Shown: positions 23,354 to 35,791, counted from the first letter of the stretch. The stretch: 64,000 bases of DNA from Viscum album (GCA_963277665.1 OY728142.1:6586001-6650000); one strand, 5' to 3'. The notes: generated from the letters alone by a model not told the origin. Numbers and translations: made by a program.

Positions 23354-24529
23354 CTAGTTCCACTCCTGTCCATTTGCTCCCAGAGCTCCATGATCGAAGG
23401 CCTCAGCTACCTGAAGCTGAGCTCTCCCAAGTCCACCAACTCCCTGCGGTCGGGGTGGACCTCCTGGTGGTGGTGGTGGTGGCAACACCTCAAAGTGTCT
23501 CCCACCATCGGCTACTCGTCCAGCTCCTCTACCTCGTCCGCCTGCACCCTGCGGACCACCGTGGCCGATCCTCTGTCTGGGAGGTCCCTCTACCACCTGC
23601 TGCTCATCTGCAAGACGAGTCGGGCAGTCTCGAGCCATGTGACCTCGCCCGCTGCATGCGTAGCAAATCTTTCCCCTCGTGTAGCTGGCTCTCCTTCGGG
23701 TTCCCCGCACAACCGAATCTTCATTCTGTGACTGCCCATCTGATGGTCTGGCCCGCTTGGACCTCTGCATCACCTGTCTACTGCCAGCTGCAGAAGACCT
23801 TGCTACGGGCTGTTCTGTGGAGGGCCCTGTCACTGGAGCCTGCCCGGCGAGAAAACTCTCCACTAGAAGGGCTCTCTCCACCACCTCCGCTTGTGTCGGA
23901 ATGTTGAGGGAGATCATCGAAGCACTGATCTCGTGCCTCAGTCCCTGCTCGAAGGTCCGGGCCCAGAAGAACGGGTCTCGTACCATATCTGTGGAGTAGC
24001 GCGAGAGATCATTAAATCTCGCCGAGTACTGGGCCACTGTCAAGCTGCCCTGCTGCAGCTGAAGAAGCTCCTGAATGCGCACCACACGGAGGGTGGCCGG
24101 GACGAACTCGGAGCGGAAGATTCTCTCAAAGTCCGTCCAGAGAAGAGATGTCTCGTCATGCACCTGGAGCATCAACCTCCACCATCGGCCCGCTGCTGCG
24201 TGCAGTAGGATCGAAGCGAGGATCACCATGAGGTCTGCTGGTGTCCTCACTAGCCTGAAAACTCGTACGACTGCATCTAGCCAGTCCTCGGCTGCCTGAG
24301 GGTCCATATCCCCACAGAACCTGGGCATTCTCTGGCGCTAAAACTCATGCAGAGCTCCGAGGTGTCGTGCATCGTCAGCTGCCAGTGCTGGAAGCATCGG
24401 GGGCTCGGTGGGTAAAGATACCGCTGGTGCCTCTGCTGACAAAAAGCCATGCACCGAGGCCTCGTCGCTCGGTGGGCTGTCATCACGCTCCACTCTCGGA
24501 ACCCTAGCTGGTTGCCGTCGTGGGCCCAT
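23354..24529 (-). pseudogene. S gag (one in-frame stop)
   Basis: Start chosen at ATG 24529 (MGPRRQPARVPRV). The frame runs to a TAG at 24340-24338 and continues in the same frame (RQRMPRFCGDMDPQAAEDWL) to a stop at 23354, about 390 codons in total. The capsid region (gag family of plant gypsy elements) shows F.GDMDP.AAEDWLD....F, AAGRWWRLM, F..IF.SEFVPA and QYSARFNDLSRY. A basic, Ser-rich linker leads to a perfect CX2CX4HX4C zinc knuckle, CYACSGRGHMARDC (23665-23624), and a Gly/Arg/Pro-rich tail. This is the best preserved coding region of S; one readthrough or reversal would make it continuous. Gag would package element RNA. Confidence 0.9.
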
Positions 24530-24786
24530 CCTAAAAGAAACAGGTGCGCCACGGTCAGAACAGTTTACCTGGTGAGCTGACACAAGTAATCACAAAGAGA
24601 ACTTGAAACACACATGCAATAAATGTTTCCGTGCATTAAGTCAGAAATCAAAAGTCAGGGTCCTGGTGTACGGATACGTCGGCCGCCGCACCAACACTAG
24701 ACTCCCTGGACTGATAACCACACTCAATGCGCTAAACACTATTGCTTCACATAGAAAAGATCAAAGTTCGCGGTAGAACTGAACTC
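24530..24786 (-). other. S leader between primer site and gag
   Basis: Short untranslated leader. The minus strand carries a TTTCTTTTAG pyrimidine tract just before the gag ATG, which could resemble a splice acceptor but has no other support. Confidence 0.5.
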
Positions 24787-24797
24787 CTCTGATACCA
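24787..24797 (-). other. S primer binding site
   Basis: On the minus strand TGGTATCAGAG, a perfect match to the tRNA-iMet-type primer site of plant gypsy elements, three bases inside the 5' LTR. Confidence 0.9.
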
Positions 24798-25519
24798 ATT
24801 TTTCACGACCCGCCCTCGGGGCCCGTGCCGTGACTACCCCAAGCCCGCATTCCATAGGCCAGGGGCTGGTGACTAGCACCAAGGCGTAATTCCTGGTAAA
24901 AAGGAAAGGTATTGCCTTTGAAAAGTAAACAATTACCACAGAGTAAGCAAGAAGAATAGTAAACACTAAGTAAAAACAGAGTACAACTGAAAGTGCGGAA
25001 AAGTAATGGGCCATTATACAAACCCAAACTGGAAGTAAAGTACAACTTGAAAGGGAAAACAGCAACTGTAAAGTAAAAGCCGCTACACCGAGTTGTCCAC
25101 TGGAGATCCCACTTGAAGGGTGGGTACAGATAGCTCCACTGCTCCACAGGTCCCACCGTCTGCTCCGAGTACGTCCCGCCCAGTGGTCCACCTCCAGGTA
25201 CCGTCCTGCTCTGCAAGCCTCAACCACGATCAACGATGTCCGTCGTCTGCAACCAACACAACGTAGTGTGGGAATAGCCCGTGCAGGGGTGAGTATAAGA
25301 TACTCAGTAGGGACCCCGAGACCCCTGAAGGTATCCCAAAATCCACAAAGGATAAACCAAAAAGGTAAGATACAATCACTAAGTAACAAACGACACTGCT
25401 TAGGTATATGCCCATACATATACCTAAGTCATCAATTCCAATACGCTCCAACCTCCGAGCCCAAGTACAACTCAGTCCACGCAGGAAAGTATACGTATTC
25501 CACACAGGAAAGCAAAACG

Positions 25520-25640
25520 CAATCCACAAAGGAGAGTAAACTGTAAATCCACACAAGATAGCTCAACACAATCCACAAAGGAGAGTAAACAGTAAATCCA
25601 CACATGATAGCTTAACACAATCCACAAAGGAGAGTAACAG
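25520..25640. repeat. 49 bp tandem repeat in S 5' LTR
   Basis: Same CAATCCACAAAGGAGAGTAA unit as at 19199-19318. Confidence 0.82.
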
Positions 25641-25715
25641 AAGATTCAGCTCACACAGGTATACTTCTTCGAAAAGGTGAAATAGATGGTCAGACATAGA
25701 TACTAAATCATCTAA

Positions 25716-26285
25716 GCTGGACCCACATAGGATACAAGACCAGCCGTCCTCATTGTTTCATTTATGTTGGGACCCACATAGGATACAAGACCATCACGGA
25801 GTCATCTAAGCTGGGACCCACATAGGATACAAGACCAGCACTCTTCATTGATTCATCTATACTGGGACCCACATAGGATACAAGACCAGTATTGAATCAT
25901 CTAAGATGGGACCCACATAGGATATAAGACCAGCACAGCTAGGACCCACGTAGGATACAAGACCAGCTGTCTTCATTGATTCAACTATACTGGGACCCAC
26001 ATAGGATAGAAGACCAGTATTGAATCATCTAAGCTGGGACCCACATAGGATACAAGACCAGCTGTCTTCATTGATTCAACTATACTGGGACCCACATAGG
26101 ATACAAGACCAGTATTGAATCATCTAAGCTGGGACCCACATAGGATACAAGACCAGCACAGCTAGGACCCACATAGGATACAAGACCAGCTGTCTTCATT
26201 GATTCAACTATACTGGGACCCACAGGATACAAGACCAGTATTGAATCATCTATGCTGGGACCCACATAGGATACAAGACCAGCTG
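25716..26285. repeat. Hairpin array in S 5' LTR, 13 units
   Basis: Thirteen units of the GGACCCACATAGGATACAAGA-CC repeat, in the same order as in the other LTR except for one missing unit near the distal end. Arm pairs ATACTGG/CCAGTAT, AGCTGG/CCAGCT and ACAGCTAGG/CCAGCTGT recur. A few units have one damaged arm (for example unit 2, GTTGG/CCATC). Confidence 0.9.
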
Positions 26286-26551
26286 TCTTCATCGTCGTAG
26301 TCCACTAAGGATCCCTGCACAATCATCGTCGTCACAGTAGCAGTCGTAGCCAGCACAAGGGTTCCCGCACACAGCAAGCTCATTCAAGAGGGTCCGCTCC
26401 ACGAGCCGAGAGGCTGATACATCAACTGTCACATAGTCCAGAGTTGATGTATCCGAACGTTCCGTATCGTCAACAGAAACTCAACGCAACAGACAGCGCG
26501 TCAATCGGACGCCCGGTCTGAGAGTTATTGGCTTTTTCGTCCCAGGGGCCC

Positions 26552-26577
26552 GGTTGGTTTTTAAGGAAAAACCAACC
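26552..26577. other. Long hairpin in S 5' LTR
   Basis: GGTTGGTTTTT, loop AAGG, AAAAACCAACC: a perfect 11 bp stem. It is the counterpart of 20266-20291, inside GGGCCC..CCCGACC context. Confidence 0.85.
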
Positions 26578-26887
26578 CGACCTTACTCCACCTACGTCCA
26601 AACCTCGGGCGGAGTATTACAAAAGATCCTTCTCACTAAGAAGAACTCAACATAGCTGACGACACGTCAATCGGACGTCCGTAGCTCAAGATATGAGTGT
26701 TTCCGCTCCAAGGGCCCGGTTGGTTTCGTGTACGAACCAACCCGGCCGAAATCAAAGTATTCTGAAACCTTGAGTGTGATATACTGAAACGACCGTCTTG
26801 ATCCAAGGATTGCACTTCCACTAACGGTTCATCAATCGGAGGTCCATAGCTCAAGTTATGGGAAAAAGACCGAAGTCGATTCGAAAA

Positions 26888-27450
26888 TGGGGGGTCCGGG
26901 ACCGGGCCGACCCGGCCCGGACGGCGGTTCGACCCGGCATGGCGGCGCGGTCCGGCGCGGCGGTGCGGCCGGTGCGCCGCTTGGGTACCATGCGCGGGGG
27001 GCAAGGCCCCTGCCCTCCTCTGCTGGCGGCGCGGCTGGATGTCGCGCCTTGGGTCAACGCCCCCCCCCCCCCACGTGGGGGCCTACTTTTGATAAAAAAA
27101 AATGGGGGGGCCGCCTGCCCCCCTTTTTGAAACCGGCCCCCTCTTAATGGGGGCCATTTTCTCTGGTCGGGGGAATTAATTTTCCCCCGGTTTTGCCTCC
27201 CTTCCGGCCGGCCCGACCTGGCCGGCCGGTTTTTCCTCAACGGGACCGGCGAGGCCGGTCCCCTTTCCGGCTTCCGACACCGTTGGCCTGGCTGGCCGTC
27301 GGTCTTCCCGTTCCGCCGCGGCCCGGAACCGGCCGTGGCCTTCGTCGTCCGGCGCAGTGTGACGGCACCGTGCCCCTCCGCTGCGGCCCCGCTCCGGCCG
27401 CGGCGCCTTCGGTTTCCTTTGACGCGGCGCGACGACGTCACGTTCTTGAT
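26888..27450. other. GC-rich island in S 5' LTR
   Basis: Counterpart of 20595-21240, somewhat shorter. It includes a run of C near 27060-27072. Confidence 0.75.
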
Positions 27451-28608
27451 AATCTTTCTGCGGCGCGGTGCGATGTCGCCGCGCAATAATTGTCGAATGA
27501 TATCTTCTTGGTGCGACGACACCAATCCATCATGTTTCATCCGCAAGAAACATTCAAGAACAAAGGAGGGGGGTTCGGCCGTGTTTGTGCGGTCCGGTCC
27601 CCCTCTCGTTAGATGATAGCACATATTCATTTATCCTCAAGATTGTCATGCTAGAACCAAGAACGAGAATAAATAAAATAATCATCAACAAACCCCTACC
27701 TCGGTTTCAAGATCGATGTTCGTCAACGACCTGCGGAAGACGAGCGTCGCGGTGGTCGGCGTCGCGAAAAAAGGACGTCGATGTCGTGAAGCGAGGATTC
27801 GAAGCTCCTTGACGGTGATTTCATCACGGGAAACCGTCGCGGAAGAGATTACGCGGAAGGAGACGTCGTCGATGTCGCAGGTATGGCGTCGCGGAAGACG
27901 GCTCCCGAGAACGTGGCGTTCTTCGTCAAAGTCCGAATGTTCTTCGCGTTCTTCGCCAAAGGTTGAAGAAGAAGGAGAGAATTCTTCAAAACCTCTCAAG
28001 ATGGCTAAGGAGACCAACCAAAATAAAATAAGCTGAGGCTTATTTTATTCACAAATTATCAATTTGAATTTCAAAGGTTTGAAATTCAAACAACTCAACT
28101 CCATTAATTAACCAAGTTTTCAAGTTAATTAAAGAGGGGTTATTGGGAGTTTAAAAAGAGAAGATGAAGAGTTATGCTTCGTGTGGGCCCCACCACACTT
28201 AATCCTCCCAAGGGAGGTTAAGTGTATGTGGGTCCCACCTCTAACTCCCTTTGGGAGAAAAAAACTAACAAGATTAAATAAAATTTGTATTCCACAATTT
28301 TTATTTAACTTATTCTAAAATCCCAAAAACTAACACTCAACCCGCAATAAACACAACCTCGGAAAAGGTCTCCTTAAGCGAATATCGGCGCTGCGAGTTC
28401 ATCGGTGCCCTCAGAATTTGATTCCGGGCACCAGTTCAAAAGTTAGAAATTCCCGCTCGTTCGTTCACTGAACGTACCCGAGCCAAATTTCGGAAAATGA
28501 TTCCGGGCACTCTGGGCCTCGGAATCAGGTGCCGTCAGAAACCGTGCTCTTGTAAAATTCCAAAGAAAATTAAGAAAAAATTTCCCTTGAATTTTATGGG
28601 TCTTTACA

Positions 28609-28613
28609 CTAAC
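28609..28613. repeat. Target site duplication of S, right copy
   Basis: CTAAC, identical to 18475-18479. A's LTR resumes with ACATGTCCTAATTCT, as in the intact relatives. Confidence 0.93.
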
Positions 28614-29505
28614 ACATGTCCTAATTCTGTTGGATAAGTTTAATTAGACCAAAAGCAACCTTAGTAATAAAATATTACCCTTTAGGTCTACTTGGATTAG
28701 ATTAGGACATTTATTGTTATTTTATTTAATGTAGAGTTAAAATAGTTAAAATCAAAGTTTAATAACTAAAACATTTTTAATATAGGGTTATACAAAAGAT
28801 AAATTCAACTATAAATATTAATTATAAATCCAAAGAGATTTATTACATAATGGTATTTTATTTATAATTTTTAGACAGTAAATAATTTAATTTATTTATG
28901 AAACAATGATGATGCAGTAATTATGTTATTAATGAAATATTAACATAATTGATGTTATAAATACGAAAATAAATGTAATTTTATACTTTTTATGAATTAC
29001 ACTAATTTTATAGGTTAATATGACATGTTAGTATTTATTAAATTAACTTTCTTTGAACTAATCATGCTTTTCTAATTTTCAAAAAAATAATTTACCAAAT
29101 AGTGTCAAAATTGATATAAAATAGTTTTTAAAACAAATATTATATTATTAATTGTTATTCTATTCGTAAAAAATCTAAGGTTCGGCCAAATGAATTAGAT
29201 AAGGTTATATATTTTAATAATGAACCACTTGGGGTTCTTTTGGCTTGTTATTGTATGTTTATTAACCATATTGTGTAAAAAAACAAGAAGATGCAATAAA
29301 AGTTAAATTGTTTAACTTAGAGTTTAATCTAAATGATAAGGTTAAAATAGTAACCTAAACCTATCTAAAACCTATTGGTTGAGAGTATTTAGACTCATCA
29401 CTACCTTATCTTTGAAATAAATTAATTTGGATCTATTAAAAACTGAATATGACTTTATTATAAAATAATATTTTAAGTTTTTCCTAAGGTGTCCCTCTCC
29501 TCCAT

Positions 29506-29512
29506 TATAAAA
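29506..29512 (+). promoter_or_regulatory. A 5' LTR TATA box
   Basis: TATAAAA within CCTCTCCTCCATTATAAAAAGGGCACC, followed by pyrimidine-rich CTTCCCTCTTCTCTTCACAC, a typical plant core promoter. Transcription would start about 30 bases downstream. The block is conserved in six sister LTRs. Confidence 0.75.
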
Positions 29513-29854
29513 AGGGCACCCCTTCCCTCTTCTCTTCACACACTTTTGAGCCTTGAAGCTCAGAAAACCCCTTAAAATTTCTCTTATAAACCTCTCTAGT
29601 TATATCATAGAGGTTCTGGTCTTCTCAAAAGACCAACTCTAGTTCCCTAAGAAGAAGTTTAAAGGAGGTGTCTCGAGGAAGAGGTAATCTCTTCTACCGA
29701 TTCATTCAAGTTTATTTATTCTTAAACTTCTTGTTATTTATTTGTTTCATCATAAATTAATAACATCAGTATAAATAATATACTTATATTTTATTATAAA
29801 TATGAAACAACCCTATTTCACCTTCTATCCATCCTACAAAAAATTAAATCACCA

Positions 29855-30281
29855 CGCGTGGGTACGTACGAAATACTGTCTCCATGACGTGGTGTAATCT
29901 ATTTTTCCACCACCACTTTAGTTGGATGGGTATAATGGTGTAAATAATAACAATATATGATTATTATAACATGATACTGATTCTGAGATATTATATCATC
30001 AACTCCAATTCCATTCATATAATTATGGGAACGATATCATCGCTCGTGCGTACGTACGGATTACCGTCTTCACGGCGTGATGAGATTCATTCTCCATGTT
30101 AACCATTTAAGAATAATTATAATGTATATATAATAAATAATAATGATATATATGACATAATAATGATACTGGATTTATTTATATATATATGTATTTCAAC
30201 TACTTAATTCCATTCAATTCAATAAGGAAACGAAAAATAGTGTTCATGTGTACGTACAGCCTACCGTCTCCATGAAAGGTG
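29855..30281 (+). repeat. Three copies of the CGTACGTACGG motif in A 5' LTR
   Basis: Copies at about 29855-29894, 30040-30083 and 30240-30281. The consensus is CGTGCGTACGTACGG, two variable bases, then TACCGTCTCCA.G. ACGG and CCGT flank a 4-base loop and can pair. Two GTAC cores occur per copy. Described further under findings. Confidence 0.8.
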
Positions 30282-31905
30282 TATTTAATTCCATTTATCG
30301 ATCTATTATATATATGTATATTATGAGTATATATTATATATAAATAATTTTTTATATTCTGGAATTACGTAATCATGATCTAAGTAATCATATTAATATT
30401 TACATGTCAAAACACGAACGATAAATGAAACGATTCTACCCAAAACGTTGCTTTAACATGGAATTGACAAATGAATGGATAATATAAAGTCATAAGCAAT
30501 TCATATATGATATAATAAATATTATTATGGTTCTGTTACAAGATAATAATATTTTTAAACTCACTATACAGGATTCTCGGACACATATGGATGAAATTAG
30601 ACATAAGGTATGGGATAATTATTCCAATCTCGTTATTATCCGAGATTGTTTATTCGTACGTATTTACGGGGGTTATTGTTATCATCCATGCCCATGTTTC
30701 CTAAAAATGTTTCCATGTATGTTTAAATTCCTTTTTATCCATTTTTGAATTTTACCACATGTTATGAAAGGTGTCTTACTTTTGTTTACCACATGAGGAA
30801 CTTTTTTACGTTTCCGACAAAAGTACGAGGAGAATGTTATTTTTAACTTATATGGCATGAACGGGTTTTTACAATTTCATAATGCCTCATTTTTATGAAG
30901 ATTCCTATACAAGATTGCCTGATTGTTTTAAAAAAAACCCTTTCTTTTAAAATTTCATGGCATTTTGTGAAAGGAAAATTATTTTGAATAAGAAAATATA
31001 TTTTCCTCAATAACTCATTTCAAGTGTTTTGTCAAAACTATTTCCCATCTAAGATGACATTATTTAGTATGAAATGTTTCAAGTATAATGTCTCTATTAT
31101 TTACATGGTCTGATTATTCTTATGATGAAATGATATCCATTTGTTTTATATGGATTATGTTATGATGGGATGATTTTTATGAAACCCATTTTATTATTTG
31201 GGTTATGATGAATGATTTATGTTTATGTTGTGGCACAAGTAAGAATGATTTAATTATGAGATGAGTGGGGACTATATATCCTTCAAATGAATTGGGTAAA
31301 GATTTATATCTCATGAGATAGGCATGGATGGAAAGGTAAGTTTATCCGGTTCAGTAATACAGGCCTGGAACGAGGAGTGAACTCGGTTCAGTAATGGACT
31401 TTGTCCACTAAGATGGTCTTGACAGTAATACCTTGGCTACTATAGAAATAATATAAATTGATTAATAGTTTTCCACAATTACATGTTTTATTCCCATTCT
31501 ATTTTATCATGATGGATGTTCCTTTGTGATATATGCCTTACGTACTTCCAAGATTTATGTCTTTGCTCAAGATCTTGAGGTTTAGATTTTATGTTCAAGT
31601 TTTTGCATTCAAATGTTTATGGATTGTTTTATGTTCCCTATGTTTACCCTTACTGAGCATTTGAGCTCACCCTTTATATGTTTTCCTTTCCCCATGATTT
31701 AAAGAAAGGTTTTAGGTAAGAAAACCAAAGGGGAAAATCATTATGGTAGATGTTGAAGATCTTTCACCGTGATTAGAAGATTATGTTCCAAGATTCCAAA
31801 GACACTAAACTATTACGGTCCTTTAGTGTCTGTTTTTGTTTTGTATTAAGTATTCTTCAAAAGTAATGTAATGTCCGTGTATGTCAAGATTTGTATTTCT
31901 ACAGT

Positions 31906-31916
31906 TGGTAACAGAG
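31906..31916 (+). other. A primer binding site
   Basis: TGGTAACAGAG, one mismatch from TGGTATCAGAG, three bases after the LTR end. Confidence 0.8.
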
Positions 31917-32145
31917 GTTCGGTTTAGTTAACCTTTGGAAACTAGGATGTGAAAACTTTAGTGAGATCCCTAGAGATATTTCTAAGGTCTATTTAGGGAT
32001 GCCCTAAGGTTACGTATAAGTGTAGGCTATAGTCCTAGAATTACGGAAATGATATTAGAATTAAACCTAAGACATTAGATATTGAAGTTACTCCCCCTTG
32101 ATTATGGTTTTTTCCTCTCACACTATTCTTTTTGGGTTTTAGAAA

Positions 32146-32688
32146 ATGGCTGGAAAGAGGAAGACTCATGATAATGGAGGATATGATGGACAATGGAATG
32201 ATATTCTTCATGAGAAACCAAATGAAATTGGATATGGAAGTCCACATATTTTTATTATGCTTAATCAGGAATCTCATAATATGATCAATAATCTCAACTT
32301 TGGTAAGTTTCTCGACTCAGCTAATAAGAGAAATATGGAGTTTCATGATGATCACAGAGGAAAGAAAGTTCAATTTCCCTCATGTAAATCATGTGGGAAG
32401 AGGCATCAGGGAGAATGTTTCAAAGGAACTGGAAGATGCTTTGGGTGTGGAAAAGAAGGACACAAAGCCTATAAGTGCAAAGAAAAAGGTTCAGTTAACA
32501 CCATGGACAAGGCTAATGGTATTGCTGCGACATCAACAATGATTAAATGTTTTCAATGTGGAATGTATAGGAATTATGCAAACCAATTCCCTAAGGGAAA
32601 GTCTCATGAAGAGAATCAACATGGTCATATGGGTAGTATTTATGTTGATGATGATGAAAGACTACAAATGATATATGAGATGAAATAA
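32146..32688 (+). pseudogene. A gag remnant: 180-codon zinc-knuckle ORF
   Basis: Open from ATG 32146 (MAGKRKTHDNGG) to TAA 32686-32688. It holds a CKSCGKRHQGEC knuckle variant, a perfect CX2CX4HX4C knuckle CFGCGKEGHKAYKC (32437-32478), and a third, decayed one (CFQCGMYRNYANQF, with His to Asn and last Cys to Phe). The acidic tail YVDDDERLQMIYEMK matches P's gag tail. The capsid half of gag is missing: only about 20 residues from the usual N-terminus are joined to the nucleocapsid region. It is far shorter than S gag. It might still make a small RNA-binding protein, but no evidence of expression is visible; I class it as a deletion remnant. Confidence 0.75.
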
Positions 32689-32699
32689 TTATTGAAGCT

Positions 32700-33360
32700 C
32701 GGTCAATGGTTTAAGAAGGTAGTGGAATGATTTCATGTTTATCAAGAGTAATGTTGTATAGGTAATGGTACTATAGAATAAAGACACATCTAAGGATTGT
32801 TACACTATTTTTTTCCTAAATTATTTGAAAGTATATGTTGAATGGTACCGGTAACCATGAAAAGTTTTTCAGATATTTTTGGAAAGAAGATGATATGCAC
32901 ATAATGAAGGGATAAAGAGATAATGAAATGTTTGATAGTATTCATGATCTCATGACTGATATAAGGAAAAAGTGATATAATGGTTTGAGTATATAGAAAT
33001 TTTGGGATTTTGGTATGTGGAAATAGTTAACTTTTGACAGAATTCATGTTTTCACTAAGGTTCAATGGGTATTCATTTTTCAATAGAATACATGACTAAG
33101 GTATTCACATGTTTGTAATGTGACCAACAAGATATATTGTATGATATATGGGGGATAAATGATGGTATTCACATGCTCGGCAGATGACATTTCTAGTAAC
33201 AGTTTTCTTTATACTATGTGATTGGATAGATGTATTTCGGATAAGTCTAAAGACTGGAATGGATTATGTAAGACATCAGATAGTATTTTTTAAGGAGAAA
33301 ACTTTATTCGATATTATTTATGTAATGTTATAGTAGTAATGTTTTAGGGAAAAAAGAAGA
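32700..33360 (+). other. A interior, non-coding spacer
   Basis: AT-rich sequence conserved in the array interiors (52160-52830 and 58640-59315) with no readable protein. It replaces the pol genes. Confidence 0.6.
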
Positions 33361-33475
33361 CAACCTATAGGACGGGAGACAACCCGTCGCGTCGGACAAG
33401 GTTGCGAGAATTGAACCCATAACCGAAGTGCGACAGGCCTTTATCGCCTACCAATGGCCTACAGGAAGTCCCTGG
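33361..33475 (-). repeat. tRNA-like (SINE-like) block in A interior, antisense
   Basis: On the minus strand an A-box-like TAGGCCATTGG (33461-33451) lies 33 bases upstream of a B-box relic GGTTCAATTCT (33417-33407). It is the same block as at 59318-59433, where both boxes are much better preserved. The CGGACAAGG and GCGATAAAGGCCTGTCGC segments are conserved. Confidence 0.65.
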
Positions 33476-34139
33476 TTAGTGTAAATTAGTTTTATTTTAT
33501 CAAGAGTTATGATAAATGATGTATAAGTCCATTTTTGGAATCATATACGATTAACCTCACTATAAAAGGACTTATGTATATTTGATAACTTTTGCTAACC
33601 TTTTGTTTGAAATAGATAGAGTGACCCATCATTCTATCACATGATCTGCTAACACTTCACGAATGAAAAATTCAACTTCATTTCATTAAGATATGAAGTG
33701 GAAATTGTTCAAGGCACAAAAAATGGTGAGATTATATCGAAATAAAGTAAGTATTTCTTCTAATTCAAATTATTCAACTTTAGGGAAATGATCTTGAAAA
33801 CCAAAAATGTTATCCTAGTGCCCTTATATTCGATAAATCAGATGGACCTTAGATCATCACAAGTTTATGGATTTCTTATTGTTGGATTTTTCATAGCCAT
33901 GTTCTCTACCACTCTCCATCAGCACTTGATGGTTAGATTTTTCTTCCATATCTATATTTTCACCTATGTTCTCCTATGTGGAAACCTAGTGATTAGTTCA
34001 TTTGGGTAACCATTATGTTTTATACTTTAGTTTTTAAAGATAAGTTTTGGTATTCCTTTTTATGATGTGGGTTTCTATTAAAACTTTCGATTAGTAAACC
34101 ATTTATATCCCCGAAGAATTTCGATGGAGAAATTCATTT

Positions 34140-34152
34140 TAAGGGGGTAGAA
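34140..34152 (+). other. A polypurine tract
   Basis: AAGGGGGTAGAA directly before the 3' LTR start TGTAACACCCC. Confidence 0.85.
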
Positions 34153-35791
34153 TGTAACACCCCGAGATTTTATAAAAAATATTATTTTTAATTTCATTGA
34201 TGTTTTGTGTTGTAAGCTACACCAAAATGATCTTGCACTACACGCATCCTTGAATTGGCTTGCATTACATGAAATCATGACCTTCCATGATAGTGTGTGT
34301 TGTACGCAAAACCGAGTTTCACTAAACAACGATAGGTTATATAAACTAGCCGTTATGAATAGTAATAACCACTTTTTGAGATTTTATAAATTTTATCTTT
34401 CGAAATGGAATTCTTTTTTGGATTCAGAATATCAAAATTAGCCTAGGGTGAAGTTTTGGTATTTTTATGAAAACTTTCAATTTTTTATGAAAGTGAAAAC
34501 ACAGGGTTACTATTTAAAAATCGACATTTTATTTAAATAATTATTTATTTTATTTAAATTTATTTTAGGTCAAAATTAATACATAATACCTATATAAATT
34601 CAATTTAATTCATTGGAGTCACTTTATAATAATTTTAGATATATAAAAAATTTATTGAACTTTTGACCATCCATTACCCACCTCCTAAGAGCATTTGCAA
34701 TTGTACATAAAACTTAATTCTACTAATTCTGTGAGTTTAATTTTGGAAATCCGAGAGACACGGTTAATATCAAGGAGTAAAATGTGGTTCAATAAGATAA
34801 AAATAATTTCTGGTGAATAATAACTTTTTACTTTTATTTACCACGGTTAAAAGTAAATAGAGTAATTAAGGGTAAAAATTATATATCTATTACCATAACA
34901 CATGTACTAATTCGATTTCATAATTTTAATTCGGCCAAAAACAACCTTAGGAATAAAATATTACCCTTTAGGTCCACTTGGATTAAATTAGGACATTTAT
35001 TATTATTTTATTTAAAGAAGAGTTAAAATAGTTAAAATCAAAGTTTAGTAACTAAAACATTTTTAATATAGGGTTATACATAAAATAAATTCGAATATAA
35101 ATATTCATTAGAAATATAAAACTATTTTATACATAATGGTATTTTATTTATAATTTTTAGACATTAAATAATTTAATTTATTTATGACACAATGATGATT
35201 AAGTAATTACATTATTAATGAAATATTAACATAATTGATGTTATAAGTACGTAAATAAATGTAATTTTAGACTTTTTAGGAATTAAAATAATTTTATAGG
35301 TTAATATTATATGTTAGTATTGATTCAATTAACTTTTTTTGAACTAATCATGATTTTATGATTTTCAAAAAAATCAATTACCAAATAGTGTCAAAATTGA
35401 CATATAATATTTTTTTTTTAAAAATATTATATTATTAATTGTTATTATATTCCTAAAAATATAAGGTTTGGTAAAATGACTTATAAAAGGTTATATATAT
35501 TAATAATGAACCACTTGGGGTTCGTTTGGATTGTTATATTAAGTTTATTAACCATATTGTGTAAAAAAACAAGAAGACACAATAAAAGTTAAATTATTTA
35601 ACTTAGAGTTAAATCTAAATGATAAGGTTAAAATAGTAACTTAAACTTGTATAAAAGCTATTGGTTGAGAGGGTTTCAACCCATCCCCAAGTTATCTTCG
35701 AAATAAATCAATTTAAAGATATTAAAAACCGAATATTACTTTATTATAAAATAATATTTTAAGTTTTTCCTAAGATGCCCCTCTCCTCCCT

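Larger units (their letters stand above)
18480..28608 (-). mobile_element. Element S: minus-strand, RT-less gypsy element with 3.8-3.9 kb LTRs, complete with target duplication
   Basis: Full-length insertion of 10,129 bp in A's 5' LTR, bounded by a perfect 5 bp duplication CTAAC. On the minus strand the order is 5' LTR (28608-24801), primer site TGGTATCAGAG, gag, a protease scrap joined to the integrase tail, chromodomain, polypurine tract, and 3' LTR (22376-18480). The RT, RNase H and integrase core are deleted, so S is non-autonomous. The chromodomain end (IPLVRIRW....ESTWERE) fits the Tekay/Del-like group. The LTR copies differ by scattered substitutions and small indels, so the insertion is not very recent. 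Confidence 0.93.
24801..28608 (-). repeat. S 5' LTR (3808 bp)
   Basis: Homologous to 18480-22376 along its whole length. The terminal CA of the sense strand has mutated (plus-strand TT instead of TG at 24801-24802). Compared with the other LTR it lacks one hairpin unit and part of the GC-rich island. Outer end ..GGTCTTTACA is followed by the CTAAC duplication. Confidence 0.92.
28614..31903 (+). repeat. A 5' LTR, right part
   Basis: Continues A's LTR after S, ending ..ATTTCTACA before the primer site. It holds the rest of U3, the TATA block, the transcribed leader and U5. With the left part it is about 4.0 kb, close to the 4.24 kb LTRs of the array. Short frames here (for example 30527-30748) have no support as genes. 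Confidence 0.88.
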
